This document shows positions 41,714-51,867 of a stretch of 64,000 nt of DNA, piece by piece (the first letter of the stretch is position 1; each line of letters begins with the position of its first letter). The position numbers and the translations under genes were made by a program. The notes under the pieces are model-generated. The model saw only the letters and a list, made by a program, of their open reading frames with translations. It was not told the DNA's origin and made no database searches. This DNA is from Eubacteriales bacterium (GTDB taxonomy: Bacteria > Bacillota > Clostridia > Christensenellales > Aristaeellaceae). The stretch spans positions 1-64,000 of the forward strand of contig JAQWCW010000013.1 in NCBI GenBank assembly GCA_028705775.1, written 5' to 3'.

Positions 41714-43561
41714 TTACGCCTTGGCGTTCCTGTGCTTACCCAGAATCTCCATGAACTCCTCGCCGGTAATCGTTTCTTTTTCGAGCAGGTAGCCTGCCAG
41801 CGCGTCAAGCGCCTCGCGGTTATCCTTGAGTATTCCGACAGCCTTTTCGTGAGCGCCGCCTATCAGCTGCGCAACCTCCGCGTCAATCCGCGCGGCAGCG
41901 TCCGCGGAGCAAATCAGCGACGAGCCGCCGCCTAGATAGCGGTCGCTTTGCTGCTCCAGCTGCACCATTCCGAAGCTGTTGCTCATTCCGTAGCGGGTAA
42001 TCATCGCGCGGGCGAGCGCCGTTGCCTTTTCTATATCGTTGCTTGCGCCGCTCGTCATCGTGTTGAATTTGACCTCCTCAGCCGCACGGCCGCCGGTAAG
42101 GGTTGCAAGCTGCGAAAGCGCGTCCTTGCGCGAAAGCAGAACGCTTTCTCCCTCCTCAACCTGCATCGTATAGCCCAAAGCGCCCGAAGTGCGCGGAACA
42201 ATCGTTATCTTGGTTACAGGCGCAGTTCCGCTCTGGGAGGCGGCTACAAGCGCGTGCCCGATTTCGTGGTAGGCTATAAGCTCCTTTTCCTTAACGGATA
42301 TTACGGCGTTCTTGCGCTGATAGCCCGCAACAACGACCTCCACGCTCTCCTGAAGGTCAAGCTGCGAAACCTTGTCCCTGCCCTCGCGGACGGCGCGCAA
42401 AGCGCCCTCGTTGATTATGTTCGCAAGCTCTGCGCCCGACGCGCCCGCCGTTGCCCTCGCTATCAGGTTGTAATCAACATTGTCCTCCATCTTGACCTTC
42501 TTTGCGTGTACGCGCAGAATTGCCTCGCGCCCTGCAAGGTCGGGCAGCTCGACGGGAATGCGTCTGTCAAAGCGCCCGGGGCGCAAAAGCGCCTTGTCAA
42601 GCGAGTCGGGGCGGTTTGTTGCGGCAAGAATCACAACGCCCTTTGCGGCGTCGAACCCGTCCATTTCGCTGAGCAGCTGATTGAGCGTCTGCTCGCGCTC
42701 GTCGTTTCCGCCCATGGGCGATGAATCGCGCTTTTTGCCAATCGCGTCAATTTCGTCAATGAAAACTATGCAGGGCGCTTTTTCGCCCGCCTGCTTGAAC
42801 AAATCGCGAACCTTTGCCGCGCCCATTCCGACGAACATTTCAACGAATTCGCTTCCTGATATGGAGAAAAAAGGAACTTTTGCTTCGCCCGCAACAGCCT
42901 TTGCGAGCATTGTTTTGCCCGTGCCGGGAGGGCCTACGAGCAGCGCGCCCTTGGGAAGCACTGCGCCGATATCGCTGTACCGCTGCGGCGCGTGCATGAA
43001 CTCGACAATTTCCCTCAGCGCGTCCTTCGCCTCGTCCTCTCCGGCGACGTCCGCAAAGGTTATGCCGGTTTCCGTCTGCGCGTATATTTTGGCGTTCGCC
43101 TTGCCGAAGCTCATCGCGTTATTGCCCATTCCGCCCATCATCTTTTTGGTCAGGAAGCGCCCGACTACGATGAACAGCACAAGGGGCAGCACCCACGAAA
43201 TAACGAAAGATATCAGCGGCGACGCCTGCGTCGGTATCGTGTTTGTAAACTGAACGCCTTTATCCACAAGCTTCTGCGTCAGCCCGTCGTCCGGCCAGAT
43301 GCCCGTTTTGTAGAACATCATCTGTGCTTTCCCATTTACTGTCTGCTCGGATGAAAACACGATGACGGATTCCGCCTCGTTCATCTGCACCTGCTTGATT
43401 TCGCCCGCGTCCAGCATTTTTACGAATTCGCTGTACGCAACCTCCGTAACCCTCGTCTGCAACAGGGAGGGGAACACGAATATGTTGAGCAGCAGCATCA
43501 CAACCGCAACAACGGTTACATAATATAGTAGACCTTTTCGGGTTTTCGGCTCCAGTTCCAT
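41714..43561 (-). CDS. ftsH: ATP-dependent zinc metalloprotease FtsH
   Basis: A 615-residue membrane AAA+ protease for quality control of membrane and regulatory proteins. Two membrane segments (residues about 11-32 and 115-137) flank the FtsH extracellular domain. Walker A GPPGTGKT at about 210, Walker [13 protein letters not shown], the second-region-of-homology [20 protein letters not shown], and the zinc site HEIGH at about 433. Start chosen at 43561 because GGAGG lies 8-12 bases upstream; ATG 43579 is also in frame. Length is normal for the family. Confidence 0.95.
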   Translation of the reverse strand: MELEPKTRKGLLYYVTVVAVVMLLLNIFVFPSLLQTRVTEVAYSEFVKMLDAGEIKQVQMNEAESVIVFSSEQTVNGKAQMMFYKTGIWPDDGLTQKLVDKGVQFTNTIPTQASPLISFVISWVLPLVLFIVVGRFLTKKMMGGMGNNAMSFGKANAKIYAQTETGITFADVAGEDEAKDALREIVEFMHAPQRYSDIGAVLPKGALLVGPPGTGKTMLAKAVAGEAKVPFFSISGSEFVEMFVGMGAAKVRDLFKQAGEKAPCIVFIDEIDAIGKKRDSSPMGGNDEREQTLNQLLSEMDGFDAAKGVVILAATNRPDSLDKALLRPGRFDRRIPVELPDLAGREAILRVHAKKVKMEDNVDYNLIARATAGASGAELANIINEGALRAVREGRDKVSQLDLQESVEVVVAGYQRKNAVISVKEKELIAYHEIGHALVAASQSGTAPVTKITIVPRTSGALGYTMQVEEGESVLLSRKDALSQLATLTGGRAAEEVKFNTMTSGASNDIEKATALARAMITRYGMSNSFGMVQLEQQSDRYLGGGSSLICSADAAARIDAEVAQLIGGAHEKAVGILKDNREALDALAGYLLEKETITGEEFMEILGKHRNAKA

Positions 43562-43797
43562 CTGCTTATCCTCCAACATCAGTAAGAAATGCGTCCTTGA
43601 GAATATTATACACGCTTTACGGAAATTAAGAAACATATTCAGAGCCAAATTCACAAATCGGACATTTTCCGCCTGTTTGTACTTGCTAAATCGCTCCACA
43701 GGATGTATTATTTACATAGAGATATCGGTTTTGCAATTCTATCGGTGCGATTATATTATCAGATTATTTGGTTGTTTGTTAACAACCGGAGGTTCTT

Positions 43798-46325
43798 ATG
43801 GACGAAGTAAAGCGAACCATCCTTATCGCAGACGCCTCCCTTACCGCAAGGGTCTGCGTTAAGAAAACGCTCGGAAGCGGCTATAAATATATAGAAGCCT
43901 CCTCAAGCGAGGAGGCGCTTTACGCCCTTTTTGCGAATCCGGACGCGGCTCTGGCTATAATAAACATCGGCATCGGCGGTCTTGATATACTGAAAAGCGT
44001 GTCGGAGAATGAGCGCCTCAGAGGAATCCCCGTTATCATAACCGCCGACGAGGACAGCACCGTTTCAGAAAAAGCGGCGATAGCCTTGGGCGCAGCCGAC
44101 TATGTAAGAATGCCGATAATCGACTCCATTCTGCGCCTCAGGGTTCGCGGGGTTCTCTGCGCCGCGCCTGCCGCGTTCAAGCCGGACGGCGAAGCGGTAA
44201 ACAAGGAGCTTGAGCAGTGGCGCAGGCAGGCGGATTATGACGCTGTGACCGGAATCTTTAATAAGGAAGCCTTTTATGCCAATTCCCGCGAGCTGATTAA
44301 TTCGGCAAAAGGCGACGAATTTGTGCTTGTATGCTGGAATATCGAGTGTTTCAAGCTTATAAACGATTTTTACGGAATGGAAACCGGCGACAGCATACTC
44401 AAGCAAATGGCGCAAAAATGCGTCGAGCTTGCGCGAGGCGGCGCTTACGGAAGAATCGGAAGCGACCATTTTGCGCTTCTTATCAGAAGGGCGGATTTTG
44501 CCGCCGGAAGTCTTTTGATGGCGGCTCAGGATTTGAGCGACAGCGCGGGAATAACGCAGGAAATAACCTCCGGCTTCGGTGTATATTTCGTTGAGGATAA
44601 CGATATGCCGATTGACAAAATGTGCGACAGGGCAAACCTCGCGCTCCAGTCAATCAAGGGTAATTATCTTGAGCGGATAGGCTTTTACAAGCATGAAATG
44701 CGGGACGCTATTCTGCTTGAGCAGCGCGTGCGCGGCGAGATGAACGACGCGCTTCGCAACGGCGATTTCAAGCTTTATCTTCAGCCTGTGTTCAGCTTGA
44801 CGAGCGGAAAGCCAATCAGCGCCGAGGTGCTTGTGCGCTGGGTTCATCCGCAGAGGGGCATTATTTCCCCGTCCGTGTTCATACCCGTTTTGAAAAAAGC
44901 GGCTTCATTACCCGAATGGATCACTATGTCTGGGAAGAGGCGTGCAAGTATCTTGCCGACCGCAGAAAGCGTGGAATGGACGCCTTCCCCATATCCGTCA
45001 ATGTTTCCAGAATGAGCCTTTTCAATCAGTCGCTCTGCGCCGACCTTTCCGCGCTTGTGAAGCGATACGGAATTGAGCCTGCGTTCCTGCGCCTTGAGGT
45101 TACGGAAACCGCCTACGGCGCGGGGCAGAATCAGCTTCTCAAGGCGGTTCAGGAGCTTCAGGCGGCGGGCTTCATGATAATGATGGATGATTTCGGCAGC
45201 GGCTATTCCTCGCTCAACACGCTGAAGGATACGCCCGTCGATTACCTTAAAATCGACATGAGATTCCTCGAATCCTTTGACCGCTCATCGCGCGCGGGAA
45301 GCATTCTTACAAGCGTTGTCAGAATGGCAAAATGGCTCGACTTGCCCGTTATTGCCGAGGGCGTTGAAACGCAGCAGCAGATTGATTTTCTGCGCTCCAT
45401 AGGCTGCGACATCATTCAGGGCTATTATTTCGCGCGCCCGATGCCGATGGAGGATTTCAATGATTACATATCGGCAAAGATTGAAAGCGCGGAAACGCAT
45501 GGCAGAAACGGCTCTATTTCCGAAACGGAAATAGACATACTGATGGGCGGCAATCAAATCGTCAATAAGCTGCTCTCATCCGTGTTTGGCGCGCTCGCTT
45601 TTTATGAGTTCGAGGGCGATAAGCTTGAGCTTATCCGCTTTAACGACACCTACTTCGATATAATGCACGAAACTCCCGCCTCCCTTATGGCAAAAAGCAC
45701 GGATATGATTCAGTATACGGACAGCGAGGCGGAAAGGAAGCGGCTTCTTGAGGCGTGCCGCGCCGCGATTCGTGACGGCGGGATAAAGCGCATAAAGTCG
45801 CACAGGCGGCTGCATGACGGGTGCGTAGTGTATGCGGATTTGGTTATCCGCGCGCTTACCGAGTCCGGAGAGCGCAGCATAATCTGCATTGCCTTTGCGG
45901 ACATAAGCAAGGCTATGGATACCGAAAACGAGCTTGCCTATGCGCACGAGCAGCTGCAAACGCTGATTGAGCGAATTCCGAGCGGCGTTGCGCTGTACGA
46001 GTATGCGAAAAAACCGTTCATCGTTTATGCAAACGATTCGTTTTTCAGGATTATCGGGCGGACGCGCGAGGAGTTTGAAAAAGGCTTTAAGGCGCTCGAC
46101 CTTCTTCCTGAAAAGTCCAGAAAAATTCTTGCCGAGCTTATTGAAAACCCGCTCAAGCTTACCGGAACAATCGCGCGGCAGGGCGATATCGAGCTGCCGG
46201 ACGGGGAAAAGCGCACAGTTATATGTCAGGCTACGCCGATGCTCCCCTCGCGCGAGGGCAACCCGAGGGTGCTGTATATACTCACGGAGATTAAGCACAG
46301 CGAACTGAGAAAGCCGACAATCTGA
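43798..46325 (+). pseudogene. REC-GGDEF-EAL-PAS cyclic-di-GMP phosphodiesterase, frameshifted in an A6 run
   Basis: Frame 1 (43798-45015) carries a receiver domain (TILIADASLTARVCVKKTLG) and a degenerate GGDEF domain (GRIGSDHFALL in place of GGDEF), and enters EAL (SAEVLVRWVHP). At A6 (44893-44898) one base is missing: seven A would give LKKSGFITRMDHYVWEE, which continues in the other frame to 46325. That part has all EAL catalytic marks (NVSRMS, EVTETA, DDFGSGYSS, KIDMRF, EGVE), then a PAS-like domain. A -1 slip on the A-run would restore about 842 residues. The GGDEF half is probably only regulatory. Confidence 0.85.
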
Positions 46326-46477
46326 CTCTTTAGCGCAAAAGCGCGCGAAAACCGCGGGATTTTGGTTATGAAAATGTATTTACTTCTGCCTTTCGCGCCT
46401 TTTCTATGTTCAAGGCGCGGATTTTCGTGTATTATATAATCAAGAAATCATCATTTCACTTAGGGGAGGCGCTTGGT

Positions 46478-46993
46478 ATGCGTGAAAACATTATACTTAT
46501 AGGAATGCCCGGCAGCGGAAAATCAACGCTCGGCGTAGTGCTTGCGAAAATGCTCGGAATGGATTTTATCGACACGGATTTGCTTATACAGCGGCAAACC
46601 GGAAAGCGCCTTCAGGAGATAGTCAACGAAAGCGGCGTTGACAGGCTGATTGACTGCGAGGAACAGGCGATTTTGGGGCTTGAAATTGAGAACACGCTTG
46701 TCGCTACCGGCGGCTCAGTCGTTTACCGCGAAAAGGGAATGGCGCATTTGAAGCAGCTCGGCAGGCTCGTCTACCTTCGCGTTCCCTATCATGACATCGA
46801 GCATCACATTCTCAATATTTCAACGCGTGGAATCGCAATCCGCCCCGGTCAGACGCTTTTCGACCTCTATAAGGAGCGCACTCCGCTCTACGAAAAGTAC
46901 GCCGACACCGTCTTTGACGTCAAGGATATGAGCGTCGCTAAAACGACGGAGGCTATATATGATTTTATCGAAAGACCTGTTCCTACTCGCTGA
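46478..46993 (+). CDS. aroK: Shikimate kinase
   Basis: A 171-residue kinase phosphorylating shikimate in aromatic amino-acid synthesis. Walker A GMPGSGKST at residues 9-17, shikimate-binding DFIDTDLLI with the DxD Asp pair, Arg in the RLIDCEE region, ATGGSVVY (substrate-binding GG) and a lid region LNISTRGIAIRPGQ. GGGGAGG lies 8-14 bases before ATG 46478; TATAAT at about 46434 is a likely -10. The end overlaps the first 126-bp repeat, which supplies the stop codon. Confidence 0.88.
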   Translation: MRENIILIGMPGSGKSTLGVVLAKMLGMDFIDTDLLIQRQTGKRLQEIVNESGVDRLIDCEEQAILGLEIENTLVATGGSVVYREKGMAHLKQLGRLVYLRVPYHDIEHHILNISTRGIAIRPGQTLFDLYKERTPLYEKYADTVFDVKDMSVAKTTEAIYDFIERPVPTR

Positions 46994-47232
46994 AAACACT
47001 CCGTCTGCGGTGCCTAGAACGCTAAATGGCTCGGTTATTTACCGATAAGTTAACTCCCTCGCCATTTAGCTTGTCTCCTAGCGTCCGACGCGTTTTGAGC
47101 GAGCAGTCCTGCTCGCTGAAAAACCGCCTCTCGCGGTGCCTAATACGCGTCAGCCGAGGCAGTCATTTACCCGCGAGTAAACTCCTGCCCCGTCTGCGCT
47201 TGCCGCCTAGCGATAGACGATTTTTGAGCAAG
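46981..47232. repeat. Two diverged 126-bp structured repeats
   Basis: Copies start at 46981 and 47107 with TCCT(A/G)CTCGCTGAAAA. Both contain a long self-complementary part: CGCTAAATGGC/GCCATTTAGC in copy 1, and CGTCAGCCGAGGCAG paired with CTGCCCCGTCTGCG in copy 2, around an ATTTACC...AACTCC core. The stems differ but pairing is kept. Likely an extragenic repeat or RNA element. Confidence 0.65.
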
Positions 47233-47320
47233 CTTGCGCGGAGCGCTTGAGGGATTGTAAAGTTTGAAAAGCATAGACAAATGCTTATTATATAATAACA
47301 TTTCTCTCGACAATCCCTAT
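47233..47320. other. Short non-coding stretch between repeats
   Basis: AT-rich, with no gene or clear signal seen. With the flanking repeats it makes up the 46994-47731 gap. Confidence 0.4.
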
Positions 47321-47393
47321 GACAATCCTTCCGTCGCGGCTACGCCGTGCTACCTCCCTTTACACAAGTGAGGCTTCTTCAGGTATTGCCGCC
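47321..47393. repeat. Palindromic extragenic repeat, copy A
   Basis: Begins GACAATCCTTCCGTCGCGG, with hairpins CGCGGCTACGCCGTG and CCTCCCTTTACACAAGTGAGG, ends TATTGCCGCC. From memory this pattern is a widespread palindromic repeat of gut Clostridia genomes. Confidence 0.7.
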
Positions 47394-47444
47394 GTACTGT
47401 AAAGTAGCCGCTTGTTGGTTCTCGTTTCCTGCAGGAAAACTACC

Positions 47445-47519
47445 GACAATCCTTCCGTCACGGCTTTGCCGTTAAGCCTCTCTTTGCTGTATACGAGGCT
47501 TATTCAAACATTACCGCCG
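47445..47519. repeat. Palindromic extragenic repeat, copy B
   Basis: Diverged second copy: GACAATCCTTCCGTCACGG, ACGGCTTTGCCGT, AAGCCTC...GAGGCTT, ends ATTACCGCC. Hairpins kept despite base changes. Confidence 0.7.
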
Positions 47520-47648
47520 CTCTGCGCAACCGTTTCTTGCAGTATCACGCTTCCGTTTTTTGATATTCAATGTTTTCGTATACAATTCAGACGAACTCTC
47601 AAATTAATAAAGCCTACAAAAGCTACAGCCACATAAAGAAGTATAAAA

Positions 47649-47686
47649 AATCCCCGCCGAAAAGGGAGACCTCTTCGACGGGGATT
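47649..47686 (-). terminator. Terminator of the NUDIX gene
   Basis: Stem AATCCCCG(C)CGAA/TTCG(A)CGGGGATT; six T follow on the minus strand. Confidence 0.8.
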
Positions 47687-47731
47687 GCTATATGTAGGAT
47701 TATGCTCATAATCTCACCGACAAACTGATTT

Positions 47732-48166
47732 TTATGTGAATCCCCTTCTTTGTGCTTCTTCTATCAATTTGGGTTGAATCAACGGATATGTCCAATTTTC
47801 AACCAAGTTATCTAAAAGAACTATATTTTCTATTTCGCTATGTATTTCTTCAAACGAATAAATATCTGCAATGTATAGCATTCCATATGTTTCATCATTG
47901 ATATTTTCATTTACTCCCGTTTGCCCATTGACAGAATATACACAAATTGGTTTAATTTCAAAATTAGTTGCACCTGTTTCTTCTCTTAGTTCACGTTTTG
48001 CAGTCTCAAAAATCAATTCACCCGTTTCACGATGTCCGCCTGGAATCTCATAAGTGTCTCTTTCCTTATGCTTACAAAATACCCATTTCCCGTTTGCTTT
48101 GGAAATAATAACTGCAAATTTCAATAAATTATCATCTACTTTATCAAAAAACTTGACTTCAAGCAT
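47732..48166 (-). CDS. NUDIX hydrolase
   Basis: A 144-residue NUDIX enzyme cleaving nucleoside-diphosphate-linked substrates. The Nudix box reads GGHRETGELIFETAKRELREE, i.e. G-x5-E-x7-R-E-x2-E-E, at about residues 43-63, preceded by the usual YEIPGG. The gene is clearly more AT-rich than its neighbours (A/T-ending codons) and is bracketed by repeats, suggesting transfer. The start follows GGAGAGATAGAGT. Substrate cannot be told. Confidence 0.88.
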   Translation of the reverse strand: MLEVKFFDKVDDNLLKFAVIISKANGKWVFCKHKERDTYEIPGGHRETGELIFETAKRELREETGATNFEIKPICVYSVNGQTGVNENINDETYGMLYIADIYSFEEIHSEIENIVLLDNLVENWTYPLIQPKLIEEAQRRGFT

Positions 48167-48334
48167 ACTCTATCTCTCCTTTGCAAACCGGAATTTGTCT
48201 ATATCACACAAAGACCATATCAAAGGTCTTACGCTTTAGCAAGCAGGGAATATGTATGGCACATATTCCAAACGAAAGAATCACTTCCTTATCTGGCTGT
48301 CGCAAATGCAGACTCCTTTGGTGCTGTCAATCAT

Positions 48335-49372
48335 TTATACAATCTCCGTCGGGGCGGAGCTTTGGCGTTTGACGATATTCCATGCGGCAAGCTCGCGGGT
48401 TTTGTCGTCCGGTCTGAGAAGCCGCCTTACCGCGCGCGCGCCAAGCTCCTGCTGATGCATATTGATGCTGGTAAGGGGCGGCTCGCTGTACGGGGCGCAG
48501 AACAAATCGTCACAGCCGATGATGGAAATGTCCTCCGGAACGCGAAGCCCCATCTCGCGCGCCGCCTTGAGCGCGCCGAGGGCAACAAGGTCGTTGAGGG
48601 CGATTACCGCCGTGGGCCAGTATGCGCGCTGGAGACCGTCGAGCATTTCGGTAAGCATTTGCTCGCCCGCGCGGGTTGTGCTGTCGCCGTAAACGCGGTA
48701 GGAGCTGATATAGGGCAGCTTTGCCTTTTCAAGCGCGGCGCGATAGCCCGCGTCGCGGCTCATAACGCCCATATCCTCCTTCATTCCGCCAAGCAGAGCT
48801 ATCCGCGTATGATTCATTTCAAGCAGATATTCCATTACTCCGGAGGCGCAGAGGGACATATCATAGGTAATCGTCGGATAATCAAGCTCGCTCGGAACGC
48901 AGCCAATCAGCACGAGCGGCATATATCGTGAAAGATTTTCAAGCGATGCTGTCAAATGGTCATAGCTTTCTTTCTTTTGATACTCAACGCACATTATAAG
49001 CCCGTCCAGCCGCCTTTCGGCAAGCACCTCCATCGGGTCGTAGCCGGTTTTCAAGTCCATGCTCTTCCACGGGAACAGGCTCATTACATAGCCCTCGCGC
49101 GTCGCCTCGTCATATGCGCCCGTGAATATCATCGCATAGTTCGGGTTGGTCAGCTTCGGAAGCACAATTCCAAGCGAATTGGTATGCTTCTGCGTAAGAC
49201 CGCGCGCAATCGCGCTCGGGCGATATCCCCGCTTTGCTATAACGTCCTCAACCTTGCGCCGCGTTTCGGGCAGCACGCTTGTTTCGCCGCGCAGAACGCG
49301 CGAAACGGTTGCTATTGAAACGCCCGCCTCCGAGGCTATATCATATATGTTTTTTCCCTTTTCCTTAACCAT
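48335..49372 (-). CDS. LacI-family transcriptional regulator
   Basis: A 345-residue sugar-responsive repressor. N-terminal helix-turn-helix YDIASEAGVSIATVSRVLRG followed by the hinge region, then a periplasmic-binding-protein-like sensor (NSLGIVLPKLTNPNYAMIF, IIGCDDLFCAPYSEPPLTSI). It is divergent from the pectin-related genes at 49676 onward, and two matching operators lie between them, so it probably controls both. GGAGGTAGCG precedes the ATG. Confidence 0.92.
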   Translation of the reverse strand: MVKEKGKNIYDIASEAGVSIATVSRVLRGETSVLPETRRKVEDVIAKRGYRPSAIARGLTQKHTNSLGIVLPKLTNPNYAMIFTGAYDEATREGYVMSLFPWKSMDLKTGYDPMEVLAERRLDGLIMCVEYQKKESYDHLTASLENLSRYMPLVLIGCVPSELDYPTITYDMSLCASGVMEYLLEMNHTRIALLGGMKEDMGVMSRDAGYRAALEKAKLPYISSYRVYGDSTTRAGEQMLTEMLDGLQRAYWPTAVIALNDLVALGALKAAREMGLRVPEDISIIGCDDLFCAPYSEPPLTSINMHQQELGARAVRRLLRPDDKTRELAAWNIVKRQSSAPTEIV

Positions 49373-49464
49373 CGCTACCTCCGGAGCCTCGCAACTCAGT
49401 AAATCCGAAGCCCAAATGATTATACCAAATTATGAAGCGAGTAACAAGCGCCGGACATGAAAAA

Positions 49465-49474
49465 TGTAAGCGCT
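49465..49474. promoter_or_regulatory. LacI-family operator half, site 1
   Basis: TGTAAGCGCT, identical to the first ten bases of site 2, about 95 bases upstream of the regulator gene; probable autoregulation. Confidence 0.6.
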
Positions 49475-49576
49475 TTTTTATTGTGCAAATTGCCTTTTTC
49501 GCGCTTCTTGCAATATTACAAAAGAAATGAAGCGAATGGCACTTATTCTGCCATTAAAGAAATTTTACAAAGCATA

Positions 49577-49605
49577 TTGACAAGCTGAAATAAAGATTGT
49601 ATTAT
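49577..49605 (+). promoter_or_regulatory. Consensus promoter of the pectin-related locus
   Basis: TTGACA, 17-base spacer, TATTAT. The -10 abuts operator site 2, so repressor binding would block it. Confidence 0.85.
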
Positions 49606-49618
49606 GTAAGCGCTAACA
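49605..49618. promoter_or_regulatory. LacI/CcpA-type operator, site 2
   Basis: TGTAAGCGCTAACA matches the TGWAANCGNTNWCA pattern of LacI-family and cre sites. Overlaps the start-site region of the promoter at 49577. Confidence 0.8.
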
Positions 49619-49675
49619 TGAGTAACGGAAAAACCGAGCGATAAACCACGCCTTTAGGGTATGGAGGAGATTATT

Positions 49676-50869
49676 ATGTCCTATAAGGAAACCGCTGACA
49701 AAGTGCTGGGGATGCTTCAATCGGAGCATGAGAACGACACCTCGAACGGCCATCTGACGATGGACAACTGGGAATGGCCCACCGGAGTCGCGCTCTACGG
49801 CATTTACAAGACCTATCAGCAGAGCGGCGACAAGGAGATTCTGCGCTACCTCATCGCCGCCAAGATGGGCATCACCGAAGAACCCACCACCATTGATGAG
49901 CTGACCAAGCTTGCCGAAGCGCTCTCCGCTTACAGCGACGACACCTACGCGCTCAATATGTGCAAGTATGTTGCCGGCACCATCAACTACATCACCGTGG
50001 CTATGGGCGCTCCCCAGACTTGGGGCGTTGACGAGAACGGCGATATCTATCCCGCTCATAAGTCTCCCGCTTACCTTGAGGGTCTTAACTGGCTGCGTCA
50101 CCTTTATGAAATCGGCGGAATCGACCCCGACTTCATGACCATCGAATCCGGCAACTGGGACAGCATCGAGCGCACCGGCAAGGCGTTTATGCGCTTTGAC
50201 TGCCTTGACAACTGCTATCGTCAGCAGGAATGGTTCGAGAACAACGAAGGCACCACCGAAACCATTTTCGCTATGGTAAACGGACTCAAGAACAAGGATG
50301 GAAACATCACCGTTTGGCCGCAGAATGCCGGCTTCTCCGGCGAAATCGCCATCACCAAGACCGTTAAGGACGAAGCCACCATGCTCCGCGTTATGAAGTT
50401 CCTTGACTGGTGCAACAGCGCCGAAGGTCAGACCCTCCTCAACTGGGGTCTTGACGGAGAAACCTACTTCATTCATTCGGACGGCTTCCGTTACACCAAG
50501 CCCGAAAGCGGCGAGGATGTAAGCGAGTATGTTTACAAGATTCAGCACAGCCTCAATCAGCTGGGCATGAACGTAAACGGCGACCTTACCCCCAAGGCTG
50601 CTACCACTGCCCTGCGCGATGAGTACAATGCCCTGAATATCGCCATGACTCCTTACGCCGTAGCTAACCCCTGCTACCCGCTGACCAGCGAAACCGACGT
50701 TATGTTCGGCTCAACGCTCGTCACCAAGCTTGAGGACGCTCATGTGCAGTACATCGCCGGCATCATCTCCGAGGATGAGCTCCGCGCCGTATGGCAGGAG
50801 TGGGAAGACGAAGGCGGCGCTCAGATGACAAAGGAATACAACGACGCCTATCATGCCGCGAAAAAGTAA
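49676..50869 (+). CDS. Chimeric gene: GH105 N-terminus joined to family-1 solute-binding-protein C-terminus
   Basis: A 397-residue frame behind GGAGGA. Residues 1-60 (MSYKETADKVLGML, NWEWPTGVALYGIYKTYQQSG) look like the start of a GH105 unsaturated rhamnogalacturonyl/galacturonyl hydrolase. From about residue 61 (AAKMGITEEPTTIDEL) it becomes the middle and C-terminal lobe of a LplA-type extracellular solute-binding protein (NWDSIERTGKAFMRFD, GETYFIHSDGFRYT). The product lacks a signal peptide, lipobox and both catalytic centres, so it should be inactive. The junction at about 49853 reflects a deletion or a misassembly joining two genes. Confidence 0.75.
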   Translation: MSYKETADKVLGMLQSEHENDTSNGHLTMDNWEWPTGVALYGIYKTYQQSGDKEILRYLIAAKMGITEEPTTIDELTKLAEALSAYSDDTYALNMCKYVAGTINYITVAMGAPQTWGVDENGDIYPAHKSPAYLEGLNWLRHLYEIGGIDPDFMTIESGNWDSIERTGKAFMRFDCLDNCYRQQEWFENNEGTTETIFAMVNGLKNKDGNITVWPQNAGFSGEIAITKTVKDEATMLRVMKFLDWCNSAEGQTLLNWGLDGETYFIHSDGFRYTKPESGEDVSEYVYKIQHSLNQLGMNVNGDLTPKAATTALRDEYNALNIAMTPYAVANPCYPLTSETDVMFGSTLVTKLEDAHVQYIAGIISEDELRAVWQEWEDEGGAQMTKEYNDAYHAAKK

Positions 50870-51033
50870 TCAGTGACTCAGGCAGGACTTACGAAACCTG
50901 CGGAGAAAACAGAGGGGGCTGCCGCACGCGGCAGCTCCCTCTGCTCACAGAATGCGCGCGAGAGTGCGCAGGGCGAGGGCATAAGTCCGGCGGACGCTTG
51001 ATTCCTGAATCCATTTGAAACGAGAGCGATAAC

Positions 51034-51840
51034 ATGAACAAGGTTTACTGCTGCTTCCCCGGCGGGAAGCATAAGGCGCTCACAATGAGCTACGACGATG
51101 GGCGAATTTACGACAGGCAGCTCGTCGAAATCTTCAACAGGCACGGAATAAAGGGCACCTTTCACCTTAACAGCGGTCTTTTCCAAAGCGGCTACGGCAA
51201 GCGCGTGCAGCCCGAGGAAATTGCCGAATTGTACAAGGGTCATGAGGTTGCCTGCCATACCGCGACGCACCCGACCGTTGCGCGCTGCCCGCTCCCCGAG
51301 GTAATCGAGGAAACGCTTTCGGACAGGCGCGCGCTTGAAAGAATTGTCGGCTATCCAGTGCGCGGCATGAGCTATCCGAACGGCTCGTATTCCGCCGAAA
51401 TCAAGCAGGCTATGAAAAACTGCGGAATCGAGTACTCCCGAACCGTAGGCTCTACCGACAGCTTTGCGCTTCCTGAGGATTTGATGGAGTGGCGCCCGAC
51501 CTGCCACCACAATCATAATCTCATGGAGCTTGGCAAGCAGTTTACCGAGCTGCATAAGAAGCAGTATCTGTATCTTATGTACGTCTGGGGTCATAGCTAC
51601 GAGTTCGGCGAGGGCGGCGGTTTTCAGCCGATGGAGGAATTCTGCTCCATGATGGGCGGAAGGGACGACATCTGGTACTGCACCAATATTGAGTTTGTTG
51701 ACGCGATGAAAACCTTCAAATCGCTTCAGTTTGCCGCAGACAACAGCTTTGTTCATAATCCGAGCGCCGCTTCCGCGTTTATAAGCGTGAACGACGCCCC
51801 TGCCGTCGAGGTTAAGGGCGGCGCGACAATTTTGCTATAA
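51034..51840 (+). CDS. Polysaccharide deacetylase (CE4-like)
   Basis: A 268-residue NodB-fold hydrolase. Motif 1 TMSYDDG (catalytic Asp, metal Asp), motif 2 CHTATHPT (metal His pair), later MSYPNGSYS and MYVWGHSYEF. It has no signal peptide. In Clostridia such proteins often accompany pectin/galacturonan genes and may remove acetyl groups from oligosaccharides. The start is behind GAGAGCG; the gene lies 28 bases before the lyase gene, as one operon. Confidence 0.85.
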   Translation: MNKVYCCFPGGKHKALTMSYDDGRIYDRQLVEIFNRHGIKGTFHLNSGLFQSGYGKRVQPEEIAELYKGHEVACHTATHPTVARCPLPEVIEETLSDRRALERIVGYPVRGMSYPNGSYSAEIKQAMKNCGIEYSRTVGSTDSFALPEDLMEWRPTCHHNHNLMELGKQFTELHKKQYLYLMYVWGHSYEFGEGGGFQPMEEFCSMMGGRDDIWYCTNIEFVDAMKTFKSLQFAADNSFVHNPSAASAFISVNDAPAVEVKGGATILL

Positions 51841-51867
51841 CAGCACAGGATAAAGGAGCGCTGAAAA

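Noticed and set aside
44065..44469. Minus-strand frame inside the GGDEF region
   Set aside because: Antisense to a recognisable domain.
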